This document shows, piece by piece, positions 1 to 7,070 of a stretch of DNA of 17,500 bases; the stretch's first letter is position 1, and every line of letters starts with the position of its first letter. Position numbers and translations under genes: made by a program. The notes under the pieces were generated by a model. That model had not been told where the DNA came from and made no database searches. It saw only the letters and a list, made by a program, of their open reading frames with translations. This stretch comes from Actinomycetes bacterium (lineage in GTDB: Bacteria; Actinomycetota; Actinomycetes; Mycobacteriales; Micromonosporaceae): positions 1 through 17,500 of the forward strand of contig JAJYSW010000041.1 of assembly GCA_021793335.1 (NCBI GenBank), given 5' to 3'.

Positions 1-585
1 GACCAGGCCGGAGAGCGCGCCTTGGACCGCATCGGAGGTGAGCACCTTCAGCAGCGCCCCGGCGAAGGCGACCGCCGCCAGTGTCCCGACGGCGTATTCC
101 GCCGTGGACATGCCGCTCTCGCCCCGGAGCTTCGAGGCGAACTTGCCGCCCCAGCTCGGTTTCGGCACGGCCTCCATCCGCCCCGGCGCCCATTCGTCCT
201 CGTGCGGCCGTGGGCGGCGGTGCGATCGGGGCGGCTGCGCCGTCCGCCTCCCGGGCCCGTTCCGGGGCGGCTCCTGGGGCCGTCGTGTCCGAGACGAGGG
301 CCCGGGTGCGGGCCGAGACGGCGTCGGAAGCGGCGTCGGAAGCACTGTCTCGACGCGTCCGTTCTCGCTCGGCCTCCGCCCTGCGGGGCAGCCCTGCCCG
401 TTCGGACGGTCGAGACGGCATCGGGCCTGAAGGCGGCAGGGGTTCGGGCAGCGCTCGGCGCGGTCCGGTTTCAGGTCGAGCCTTGCCGCGGCCGGTCGGT
501 TCGGATCGGTCGGGTTCCGGTCGCGCGGGCTCGGGTCGATCGGGTCCGTACCGGTCGCCGTGGTCGTCGTTGTCGTCGTGGTCAT
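1..585 (-). CDS. DUF4244 pilin-like protein of Tad pilus locus (3' end outside window)
   Basis: The last 59 codons in the window (177 down to 1) encode a DUF4244-type Flp-pilin-like core. It has a basic start, then the motif RGESGMSTAEYAVGTLAA followed by a hydrophobic helix. In pilins, a prepilin peptidase cuts before a Glu-containing helix of this kind. The gene follows tadC by 72 bp, as in other actinobacterial tad operons, so it probably encodes the pilus subunit or a minor pilin. Start choice is uncertain. ATG 177 has only a weak upstream purine run. ATG 585, in the same open frame, has a strong AGGAAAGGGA ribosome-binding site 6 bases upstream and would add 136 residues. That extension begins with eight threonines, is rich in Pro and Arg, and has four Cys within 22 residues. 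By hand count about 112 of its 135 codons after the start end in G or C, less than in the core. The pilin identity is fairly sure; the extension is not. Confidence 0.7.
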   Translation of the reverse strand, partial: MTTTTTTTTATGTDPIDPSPRDRNPTDPNRPAAARLDLKPDRAERCPNPCRLQARCRLDRPNGQGCPAGRRPSENGRVETVLPTPLPTPSRPAPGPSSRTRRPQEPPRNGPGRRTAQPPRSHRRPRPHEDEWAPGRMEAVPKPSWGGKFASKLRGESGMSTAEYAVGTLAAVAFAGALLKVLTSDAVQGALSGLV

Positions 586-657
586 CGTTGGTCCCTTTCC
601 TCGTTGTCCTCTTGCGGTGTTCGAGTCCTCTGGTGGTCGGCTCGGGGCATGCGGCGC

Positions 658-1281
658 TCACCGGCCCGCGAGGACGGTGTCGGCGACGATGCCGAATACC
701 ACCGGTCCAATGCCCGCTATGACGAATGCCGGGAGGAAGCACAGGCACAGCGGCCCGATGAGGGCCACGGCCGCGCGTCCCGCGCGCGCCTCGGTCTGGA
801 GGCGGCGTTCGGCGCGCAGCGAGGCGGCCAGGAGTTCGAGGCCGCCCGCGATCGCGGCGCCGCTGTCGGAGGAGCGGTCGAGCTGCCCGGCGAGACGATC
901 GACCCCCGGCAGCCGCCCCAGTTCGTGGGCGGCCTCGGCCGCGGTGGCCCCAAGGCGGATCGCTTGCGCGAACCGGGCGAGCCGCTCGCCCATCGCTCCC
1001 CGTTCGGCGTTCGCGACGGCGAAGACGGCCTGCGGGAACGGCGCACCGGCCCGCATCCCGGCTGCGATGAGGTCCAGCGCCCAGGGCCATCCCGGTGCGA
1101 GCCGGGAGGCGGCCAGCCGTTCGGCGCGGTCCGGGTCGGCGCGCAGGAGGCGGCGGCAGATCCACCAGGCGGCGGTGCCGAGCGCGGCACCGGTGAGCCC
1201 GCCGATCGTCAGGGCGATCACGATCCCGATGAGCGGGCCCAGGGCGGAGGCGGCGAGTCGACGGCGGTCGCGGATGCTCAT
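658..1281 (-). CDS. TadC-like type II secretion system F-domain membrane protein
   Basis: A 207-residue inner-membrane platform protein of the Tad pilus machine. It has two hydrophobic stretches near residues 12-45, a cytoplasmic T2SSF domain (about 65-180; the segment with SSDSGAAIAGGLELLAASL is typical) and a C-terminal hydrophobic segment around 172-203. The ATG at 1281 overlaps the TGA of the upstream tadB-like gene as ATGA, with GGAGG just upstream, which indicates translational coupling. A longer reading of the same frame back to 1947 exists but is antisense-like, Arg-rich and overlaps tadB, so I rejected it. In the family, TadB and TadC form the membrane base driven by TadA. Assignment as TadC rather than TadB rests on gene order. 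Confidence 0.85.
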   Translation of the reverse strand: MSIRDRRRLAASALGPLIGIVIALTIGGLTGAALGTAAWWICRRLLRADPDRAERLAASRLAPGWPWALDLIAAGMRAGAPFPQAVFAVANAERGAMGERLARFAQAIRLGATAAEAAHELGRLPGVDRLAGQLDRSSDSGAAIAGGLELLAASLRAERRLQTEARAGRAAVALIGPLCLCFLPAFVIAGIGPVVFGIVADTVLAGR

Positions 1282-1940
1282 GCGGCCTCCACTCCCACGG
1301 ACCGGATCAGCGCTTTCGTCCAGACCAGACCTGCCGCTTGGAGCGCCATGGCCGCCGTCAGGCAGGCGATGCCCGGCGGCGTGGCCAGGAGGAAGGCGAC
1401 CGCGTCGACGCCGATCGCCTCGCCCAATGCGACTCCGGCCACGGGCAAGGCGGTGAGCAGGGCCGCGGTGGCGTGGATCGAGGCGGTCTGGGCGCTGATG
1501 CGGGAGAGGGACCGCTCGTCCTCGTGCAGGTGATCGGCGAGGCGTCGGCACAGTTCTGCCGCGGGGGCGCCGAGTTCGGCGGCGACCGCCCAGGCCGCCG
1601 TGAGGCGTTCGGTGGCGGTGGGCGCGCCGTTCGGCCAATCGGTCTCGATCGCCGCTATCGCGCCGGACGGGTCGGCTCCGGCGTCGAGATCGGCCGCGAG
1701 GAGGGCGATCGCGTCGGCAGCGGTGCGGCGGGCCTCTCGGCCTCGCCTGCCGTTGAGCACGCCGCGCCAGGCGCCGGCCGCGGCGGCGGCATAGGAGGCG
1801 GCGATCCCGGCGGCGGTGAGCGCGCCGAGGAGGCCGAGCCCGTGGGCGAGCCAGGCGGCGGCGAGGGCCGCTGCCGACGCGGCGATCGTGATCGTGCTCC
1901 TCGGCCGGTGGGTCAGGAGCGCCGCTGCGATGTCGCTCAT
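1278..1940 (-). CDS. TadB-like type II secretion system F-domain membrane protein
   Basis: A 220-residue integral membrane protein: two N-terminal hydrophobic segments (about 15-35 and 37-60), a cytoplasmic helical T2SSF region (about 70-150, with the repeated pattern DAIALLAADLDAGADPSGAI typical of TadB), then two C-terminal membrane segments (about 155-180 and 185-210). ATG 1940 overlaps the tadA stop as ATGA and has GGGAG about 8 bases upstream. It would pair with the next gene's product to form the pilus assembly platform. It is shorter than proteobacterial TadB (about 300 residues), as is common for the actinobacterial versions. The T2SSF assignment is firm; the TadB label comes from position after tadA. 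Confidence 0.85.
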   Translation of the reverse strand: MSDIAAALLTHRPRSTITIAASAAALAAAWLAHGLGLLGALTAAGIAASYAAAAAGAWRGVLNGRRGREARRTAADAIALLAADLDAGADPSGAIAAIETDWPNGAPTATERLTAAWAVAAELGAPAAELCRRLADHLHEDERSLSRISAQTASIHATAALLTALPVAGVALGEAIGVDAVAFLLATPPGIACLTAAMALQAAGLVWTKALIRSVGVEAA

Positions 1941-3112
1941 GCGCCACGCTCCCTCAGCAGGCGTTCCAGGGCTCCGGCCGCGGGCCCGGGGCCGTGGCGG
2001 GTCCAGGCGGTGGCGACGCCCAGACCGCTGGAGTGGCCGGACTCACCGGAATCGATGAGGGCGATCTCGGCGACTCGGCGCCTGCCTCCGCATCGTCGCA
2101 GGTGGATGATGACGCGCAGGGCGGCCACGAGTTGGGCGTGGAGCCCGGCCCGCGGCATGCCGTGCGGCAGGGCGAGCGCCTCCAGGCGGGCCGGGACGTC
2201 GGCCGCGGCGTTGCAGTGGAGAGTTCCGGCACCGCCGTCGTGCCCGGTGTTGAGGGCGGCGAGCAGTTCGCTCACTTCGGCGCCGCGGCATTCGCCGATG
2301 ACGATGCGGTCGGGCCGCATTCGCAGGGCCTGGCGGACCAGCGCGGCCAGGTCGACCGCGCCCGCGCCTTCGATATTGGCGGGTCTGGCTTCGAGCGTCA
2401 GCAGGTGCGGGTGGTGCGGTGCGAGTTCGGCGGCGTCTTCGACGATGACGATCCGTTCGTTCGCGGGGACGGTCGAGAGCAGGCTCGACAGCAGCGTGGT
2501 CTTCCCCGTCCCGGTGCCGCCCGTGATGACATGAGGAAGGCGTGCGGTGACCACTCGCAGGAGCAGCTCGGCCATATCGGCGGTGAGCGTGTCGGCCTCG
2601 ACCAGCTGCGAGAGGGTGAACGCCTTCGTGCGGTGGGTGCGAAAGGACAGGTAGGGGCCGCCGACGGCGATCGGCGGGAGGATCGCGTGGAACCTGGTGC
2701 CGTCGGGGAGCCGTACGTCCGCGTAGGGATTGCCCGCGTCGAGGCGGCGGCCGGCGGCGGCCGCGAGCCGGCAGGCGAGCGATCGGATGGCCTCGGCGTC
2801 GCCGAATCCGACGGCTGCGGCCTGGAGGCCCTCGCCGCGATCGACCCAGACGCCGTCGGTCCCGTTGACGACCACGTCGGTGACGGTGGTGTCGTCCAGC
2901 AGCGGTTGCAGCGGGCCCGCGCCGTTGAGGTCGTCGGACAGCGCCGCCGAGAGTTCGAGGAGCCCTGGCTGGTCCGGTGGCGCGGCCCCGGCGGCGCACA
3001 GGGCGGTGACGATATCGGCCTTCGCGGCAGGGCCGCGGCGGCCCCGGGACCGGCCCGGCCCGGCCTGGGCGACGAGTTGGCGGCGGACCCGGTTGATCAG
3101 TTCGAGGTTCAT
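1937..3112 (-). CDS. tadA: TadA/CpaF-family secretion ATPase
   Basis: A 391-residue hexameric secretion ATPase that powers Tad pilus assembly at the inner membrane. Visible motifs: the N-terminal domain with VVNGTDGVWVDR (about 81-92), Walker A GGTGTGKTT (198-206, K204), Asp box IVIVEDAAEL (221-230), Walker B RIVIGE (269-274) and His box GHDGGAGTLH (290-299). All catalytic signatures are intact. The start ATG 3112 overlaps the TGA of the Ssd/CpaE-like gene as ATGA and has GGAG 7 bases upstream. The frame stays open upstream to 4387, but that extra stretch is Arg/Pro-rich antisense of the neighbouring gene and is not believable. The C-terminal about 40 residues are variable and carry no motif I know. 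Confidence 0.94.
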   Translation of the reverse strand: MNLELINRVRRQLVAQAGPGRSRGRRGPAAKADIVTALCAAGAAPPDQPGLLELSAALSDDLNGAGPLQPLLDDTTVTDVVVNGTDGVWVDRGEGLQAAAVGFGDAEAIRSLACRLAAAAGRRLDAGNPYADVRLPDGTRFHAILPPIAVGGPYLSFRTHRTKAFTLSQLVEADTLTADMAELLLRVVTARLPHVITGGTGTGKTTLLSSLLSTVPANERIVIVEDAAELAPHHPHLLTLEARPANIEGAGAVDLAALVRQALRMRPDRIVIGECRGAEVSELLAALNTGHDGGAGTLHCNAAADVPARLEALALPHGMPRAGLHAQLVAALRVIIHLRRCGGRRRVAEIALIDSGESGHSSGLGVATAWTRHGPGPAAGALERLLRERGA

Positions 3113-4326
3113 CGGACGGCTCCGGTCGGCGTGAGCCGGCGACCGGAGCCGGTGCTCTCGGTCGGGGCGTCCCCGGGTCGCGGCCGGCCCCGGCGGAGTT
3201 CGGCCGTGAGCTCGCGGAGGCGGCGTCCGTTGCGCCCGCGCGGGAGACGGCCGCGCCGCAGCCGTTCGGGCACTCGCCGGTCGTCCGGCACCCGGCCCCA
3301 TACCGGTGGCGCTATCTGGTCGAAGGGGTCGGCGCCCTCCGGTGCGGGTGCGGGCCTGGGGACGGCCGCGCCGCGCAGCACCATGCCGATGCGGGCGGCA
3401 TGGAGGCCGTATTCGGCGACGGTGACGCGCGATGCCTCCCATGAGCGGGGCGAAGGCCCGACGGCGACGGCGAGCGACGTGGCGGCGGCCGCGGCGCGGG
3501 CCGCCGCCTCGGTGCGGGTCCGCGGCAGGTCGATGACGACGAGGTCGGCGCCGAGCCTGGCGGCGTGCAGGACCCGTCCGAACATCTCGGCGTCGGGAAC
3601 GGTGCGGTCGCGGGGGTCCGGCCCGACGAGGTGGAGGCCCTCGCGCTGCGGCAGGCCGGCGAGGAGCCGTTCGGGTTCGAGCTGGCCCGAGCCGGTGGAC
3701 AGCGCGGGCCACCGCCAGCCGGGCTGCGCGGCGAGCCCGGCGGCGGTGTCGATGCCGCCGCCGTCGAAGTCGAGATCGATGAGCACGACGCGGAGGCCGT
3801 GACCGGAGCCGTCGCGGGCGGCGGCGGTGGCCGCGGCGAGCGCGAGCGTCGAGGCGCCCGCGCCGCCGTGCCCGGCCACGGTGGCCACCACTCGGGCGGG
3901 CGTGGTCTCGCGGGCGGCGCGAGTGAAGCGGTCCAGGAGCCATTCGGCGGCTTCGGGGACCGCGATGACGTGGTCGGCGTGCAACCGTATGGCGAGCGGC
4001 CACAGCATGGACGTGCCGGTCGGGTCGGCGCCGAACCACGGCAGGGTGGTGCACAGGACGAGGCCGCGGCGTTCGGGCAGGCCGTATGCGAGGCAGTCGG
4101 CGGCGACGTCGGCTCCGACGATGGCCAGTGGGGCGCCTCGCCAGCGGGCATGCGCGTCGGCGGCCCGTCTGACGCGGTGGAGCGGGTGACCGGCCGCGGC
4201 GGCGAGCGGCGCGATCGTTTCGGCGAGGCGGTCGTCGCCGGTGACGAGCAGTGACGCGGCGTCGGGGCGCTGGTTCTCCTCGGGCCCCGAGACTCGTGCG
4301 GTGCGGGCGGACGTTGACGTGACCAT
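3109..4326 (-). CDS. Ssd/CpaE-like P-loop protein of Tad operon
   Basis: A 405-residue protein of the MinD/ParA/CpaE superfamily, like the actinobacterial septum-site-determining-like (Ssd) proteins that head tad operons. Residues about 24-140 form a receiver-like N-terminal domain. The ATPase-like domain starts at about 145, with GHGGAGAST (152-160), Walker A' region VLIDLDFDGGGID (181-193) and Walker B-like LVVIDLP (262-268). The deviant Walker A lacks both usual lysines: H stands at the signature position and A replaces the P-loop Lys. From memory, Ssd homologues share this degenerate loop, so it may bind nucleotide poorly. A basic tail (about 345-405) follows. ATG 4326 is chosen because AGGA lies 8 bases upstream and no family sequence is visible upstream. 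It is the first gene of the operon; the likely role is pilus localisation or assembly control. Confidence 0.83.
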   Translation of the reverse strand: MVTSTSARTARVSGPEENQRPDAASLLVTGDDRLAETIAPLAAAAGHPLHRVRRAADAHARWRGAPLAIVGADVAADCLAYGLPERRGLVLCTTLPWFGADPTGTSMLWPLAIRLHADHVIAVPEAAEWLLDRFTRAARETTPARVVATVAGHGGAGASTLALAAATAAARDGSGHGLRVVLIDLDFDGGGIDTAAGLAAQPGWRWPALSTGSGQLEPERLLAGLPQREGLHLVGPDPRDRTVPDAEMFGRVLHAARLGADLVVIDLPRTRTEAAARAAAAATSLAVAVGPSPRSWEASRVTVAEYGLHAARIGMVLRGAAVPRPAPAPEGADPFDQIAPPVWGRVPDDRRVPERLRRGRLPRGRNGRRLRELTAELRRGRPRPGDAPTESTGSGRRLTPTGAVR

Positions 4327-4603
4327 GGCCGATTCCTACTTTCAGTGCTCTCTTCGTTGCCTGAAGTAACCATGGCGGGGTTGTCAACGGCCGGCAAGGA
4401 AAAATTTCCGGCCTGTGGATAACTTCGATCCGAGGCGGTGTCCTCGCAGCTCAGTGCCCATCCACATGAGATCTGATCGGGTTCGCCGACGCATCGGCCC
4501 CTGTGGACGACATGCCGCGAGGCCGATGCCGAACCGGCGGAGGAGACGAAACGAGCCGGGGACCGTCACAAGGAGACGGCCCCCGGCTCGAAAGCCGCGA
4601 GGA
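4327..4603. promoter_or_regulatory. Intergenic region upstream of tad operon with DnaA-box-like sites
   Basis: This region lies between the tad operon start and the epimerase stop. On the minus strand, TTGACA (4387-4382) is a possible -35 for the tad operon, but I see no good -10 at 17-18 bp. A GC hairpin GGCCGG/CCGGCC (4389-4394 with 4408-4413) encloses an A/T-rich loop. It abuts a perfect minus-strand DnaA box TTATCCACA (4422-4414). A second near-consensus box, TCGTCCACA, is at 4510-4502 on the minus strand, and a poorer one, CCATCCACA, at 4458-4466. The epimerase terminator occupies 4553-4589. Confidence 0.4.
4553..4589 (-). terminator. Terminator hairpin of aldose epimerase gene
   Basis: The 15-base arms 4553-4567 and 4575-4589 pair with a single mismatch around a 7-base loop. 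The hairpin starts 14 bp past the stop codon of the minus-strand epimerase gene and is followed on that strand by a short TTTCG. A long GC stem with a minimal T-tract is usual for actinobacterial terminators. Confidence 0.75.
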
Positions 4604-5500
4604 TTATTCGGGGCGGATGCCCCAGACGCCGAACCACGCTTCGCTCGGCGCGAGTTCGATCAGGCCCTCACCGGTGGCGAGCGCGTTGGGCGGGCAGGTG
4701 GTGGGCTCGATCGCCACCGAGCCGCGCCTGCGGTCGCCTTCGAGGCCGTCAGAGGTGTAGATGTGGACCCAGCCGAACGACTCGTCCATCCACACTGTCA
4801 CCGCCGTGCCCGAGACCGGGTCGGCCAGCCGCACCTCGGCCTGGCCGTCCGAATCGCGCTGGAGGCCGCCGTAGGCGTCGTCGATGACCCGATCGCCCAA
4901 GACGGTCGGCTCGGAGAGGTCGCCGGGGCCGGAGCCGACCGGGATCTGCTGCTTATCGAGCCGCAGCTTCTTCTCCGCCGGGACGTGCAACGTGGCCTGG
5001 TCGATGCGTTCGAGCTCACCGGCCAGCAGGTAGGAGTGGGTGCCGAGCCCGAAGGGCGCGGTGCGCGTGCCCGGGTTGGACACGGTGTGCGCGGCCCGGA
5101 GGCCACCGGGGCCCACCGACCAGCGGGTGCGCAACTGGAGTGTCCACGGGTAGCCCATGCGCGCCGGGAGCCGGCATTCGAGCGTCACCGAGGTGTCGGT
5201 GACCTCCGCGGCGGTCCATTCGGCCCAGGCGACGAAGCCGTGGAGGGCGGTATTGGTCGGGATCTCGTTGATCGGCAGCTGATACTCCTCGCCGCCGTAG
5301 GTGTACCGGCCGTCGCGGACGCGGTTGGGCCAGGGCGCCAGGACGTGGCCGGCCCACCCGGGAGCGAGCTCTTCATCTCCGTAGGAGGAGACGACGTGGC
5401 GTCCGCGGTAGATATAGGAGCGCACACCGCCGCCGACGGCGACGATGGTCGCCTCGTGGTCGTTGTAGGCGATCGACCATTGCTCGCCGGACAGCGCCAT
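4604..5500 (-). CDS. Aldose 1-epimerase (mutarotase) family protein
   Basis: A 298-residue cytosolic beta-sandwich sugar epimerase that would interconvert alpha and beta anomers of a free aldose. Numbered from the chosen start, family marks include APWPNRVRDGRY near 55-66, NTALHGFV (His near 87) and GLGTHSYL (His near 153), the two conserved histidines, and a C-terminal VAIEPTTCPPNA whose Glu (near 263) is the expected catalytic base. It looks closest to the YihR-like branch, but the substrate cannot be told. ATG 5500 is chosen over in-frame ATGs at 5515 and 5584 because GGAGGT sits 7 bases upstream of it, inside the longer readings. It is a single-gene unit with its own terminator, divergent from citrate synthase. 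No sugar kinase or transporter is adjacent. Confidence 0.87.
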   Translation of the reverse strand: MALSGEQWSIAYNDHEATIVAVGGGVRSYIYRGRHVVSSYGDEELAPGWAGHVLAPWPNRVRDGRYTYGGEEYQLPINEIPTNTALHGFVAWAEWTAAEVTDTSVTLECRLPARMGYPWTLQLRTRWSVGPGGLRAAHTVSNPGTRTAPFGLGTHSYLLAGELERIDQATLHVPAEKKLRLDKQQIPVGSGPGDLSEPTVLGDRVIDDAYGGLQRDSDGQAEVRLADPVSGTAVTVWMDESFGWVHIYTSDGLEGDRRRGSVAIEPTTCPPNALATGEGLIELAPSEAWFGVWGIRPE

Positions 5501-5856
5501 CGGGGGTACCTCCATGTCGTTCGGGACGGGCGGAACGTGCTTTGACGTTAGCTCATGGCCGATGATCTGCGGCACGCATATCAATGTGGTCGATATCGCA
5601 GTGAACCGTTGGAACCGACAAGAGCCTTTATTGGAACCCTCCCATAGAAACCGTCAAAAGCATGCAAATGCCATGCCTTATGATGCTCGACTCACATTTT
5701 GCACCACCATTGCACGCCGAACGGGGATCACCCCGGCCGAGCGCGGACTTCCGTAGGCGAACGCAGTGAGGCACCATTTCCCCAACAGCTACGAACAGTC
5801 GCCTCCCGGAAGCCCCCGGTCGGCAACCACAGGGACAACCACTCAGGAGTACAACG
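5501..5856. promoter_or_regulatory. Divergent regulatory region, epimerase / citrate synthase
   Basis: This 356-bp gap is clearly less GC-rich than its surroundings. For the plus strand, TATGAT (5679-5684) is a good -10 for citrate synthase, without a clear -35; the leader would be about 165 nt. For the minus strand, TTGACG (5657-5652) could be a -35 for the epimerase, with only a poor -10 near 5634-5628. Two copies of TTGGAACC (5609-5616 and 5631-5638) lie 22 bp apart next to that promoter and could be an operator pair. Two TTGCAC copies occur near 5699-5714, and GCATG/CATGC arms near 5660-5676. No convincing small gene was seen. Confidence 0.35.
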
Positions 5857-6942
5857 ATGTCTGAGTTCAAGCCCGGTCTCGAAGGCGTGGTCGCATTCGA
5901 GACCGAAATCGCCGAGCCCGACAAAGAGGGTGGGTCGCTCCGTTACCGCGGCGTCGACATCCAGGACCTCGTCGGCCAGACTTCCTACGGCGACGTCTGG
6001 GGCCTGCTCGTCGATGGCAAATTCGGCAACGGCCTGCCCGCAGCCGAACCCGTCCCGGTACCCGTCTCCTCCGGCGACACCCGCGTCGACGCCCAGGCGG
6101 CCGTCGCCATGCTCGCCCCGTTCTGGGGGCTGGGGCCCCTGCTCGACATCGACGACGCCACCGCTCGCGACGACCTCGCCCGCGTATCGGTCACCACACT
6201 GTCGTTCATCGCCCAATCCGCCCGCGGCTCCGGCCGGCCCGCCGTCCCGCAGTCGGAGATCGACAAGGCCGAGACCATCACCGAACGGTTCATGCGCCGC
6301 TGGCGCGGCGAACCCGACCCCGCCCACGTCAAGGCCGTCGACACCTATCTCATGTCCGCCGCCGAGCACGGCATGAACGCCTCCACGTTCACCGCCCGCG
6401 TCGTCGCCTCCACCGGGGCCGACGCCGCCGCCGCGATCTCCTCGGGCATAGGCGCCCTCTCCGGGCCGCTCCACGGCGGCGCCCCCTCCCGCGTGCTGCA
6501 CATGATCGAAGAGGTCGAACGCCGCGGCGACGCCGATGCCTACGTCAAGTCGCTCCTCGACTCCGGCGAACGCCTCATGGGCTTCGGCCACCGCGTCTAC
6601 CGCGCAGAGGACCCCCGCTCGCGCGTGCTGCGCGCCGCCGCCAAGGAACTCGGCGCCCCCCGCTACGAGGTGGCCGAGGCGCTCGAACAGTCCGCGCTCG
6701 CCGAACTCAAGGCCCGCAAACCCGACCGCGTCCTCGCCACCAACGTCGAGTTCTGGTCCGCGGTGCTCCTCGACTTCGCCGAGGTGCCCGCCGATCTTTT
6801 CACCCCCATATTCACCTGCGCCCGCGTCGCCGGTTGGAGCGCCCACATCCTGGAGCAGAAACGCCTCGGCCGGATCGTGCGGCCCTCGGCGACCTACGTC
6901 GGCCCCGGCCCCCGCAAACCATCCGAAGTCGAAGGCTGGTGA
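5857..6942 (+). CDS. Citrate synthase (type II family, CitA-like)
   Basis: A 361-residue enzyme that condenses acetyl-CoA and oxaloacetate to citrate in the cytosol. Family signatures are complete: SLRYRGVDIQDL (27-38), EHGMNAST with His171, GPLHGGAP with His206, GFGHRVYR with His245 and LLDF with Asp306. These match the substrate-binding and catalytic His/His/Asp set of citrate synthases. The length and the C-terminal RPSATYVGP fit the short actinobacterial citrate synthase 2 group. Methylcitrate synthases share these motifs, so 2-methylcitrate activity cannot be excluded. The neighbourhood lacks prpB and prpD, which favours citrate synthase. The start is supported by AGGAG at 5845-5849, 7 bases before the ATG. 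It is probably monocistronic, with a hairpin at 6971-7004. Confidence 0.92.
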   Translation: MSEFKPGLEGVVAFETEIAEPDKEGGSLRYRGVDIQDLVGQTSYGDVWGLLVDGKFGNGLPAAEPVPVPVSSGDTRVDAQAAVAMLAPFWGLGPLLDIDDATARDDLARVSVTTLSFIAQSARGSGRPAVPQSEIDKAETITERFMRRWRGEPDPAHVKAVDTYLMSAAEHGMNASTFTARVVASTGADAAAAISSGIGALSGPLHGGAPSRVLHMIEEVERRGDADAYVKSLLDSGERLMGFGHRVYRAEDPRSRVLRAAAKELGAPRYEVAEALEQSALAELKARKPDRVLATNVEFWSAVLLDFAEVPADLFTPIFTCARVAGWSAHILEQKRLGRIVRPSATYVGPGPRKPSEVEGW

Positions 6943-6970
6943 CCAGCCCCGGACACTCGTTTCGCCAGTA

Positions 6971-7004
6971 GGCCCGCACACCGCACCACACCGGTTTGCG
7001 GGCC
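6971..7004 (+). terminator. Hairpin after citrate synthase gene
   Basis: GGCCCGCA (6971-6978) and TGCGGGCC (6997-7004) pair perfectly, and a further ACCG/CGGT pairing inside extends the stem. It lies 28 bp after the citrate synthase stop. There is no T-tract, as is frequent in this group. Confidence 0.55.
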
Positions 7005-7070
7005 ATATTCCGTGGACGGCTCGGATATCATGCCCATAGAGCCCCACCGCCCGACCCGAACGAGAACCCC

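Noticed and set aside
22..1533. Long plus-strand open frame of 503 codons (and shorter ones nearby) opposite the tad genes
   Set aside because: Arg/Gly/Pro-rich with no recognisable domain. It lies opposite genes with clear T2SSF features and good start sites, and long antisense frames are expected at this GC content.
1994..3802. Plus-strand open frame of 602 codons opposite tadA and ssd
   Set aside because: It spans the boundary of two firmly identified minus-strand genes and has low-complexity composition without motifs.
1937..4387. TadA frame extended to 816 residues
   Set aside because: The upstream part is Arg/Pro-rich and out of phase with the well-supported ssd gene. The ATGA overlap and GGAG support ATG 3112.
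4381..4510. Chromosomal replication origin
   Set aside because: There are too few DnaA boxes and no dnaA, dnaN, gyrB or parAB genes nearby. Reported only as a DnaA-box region.
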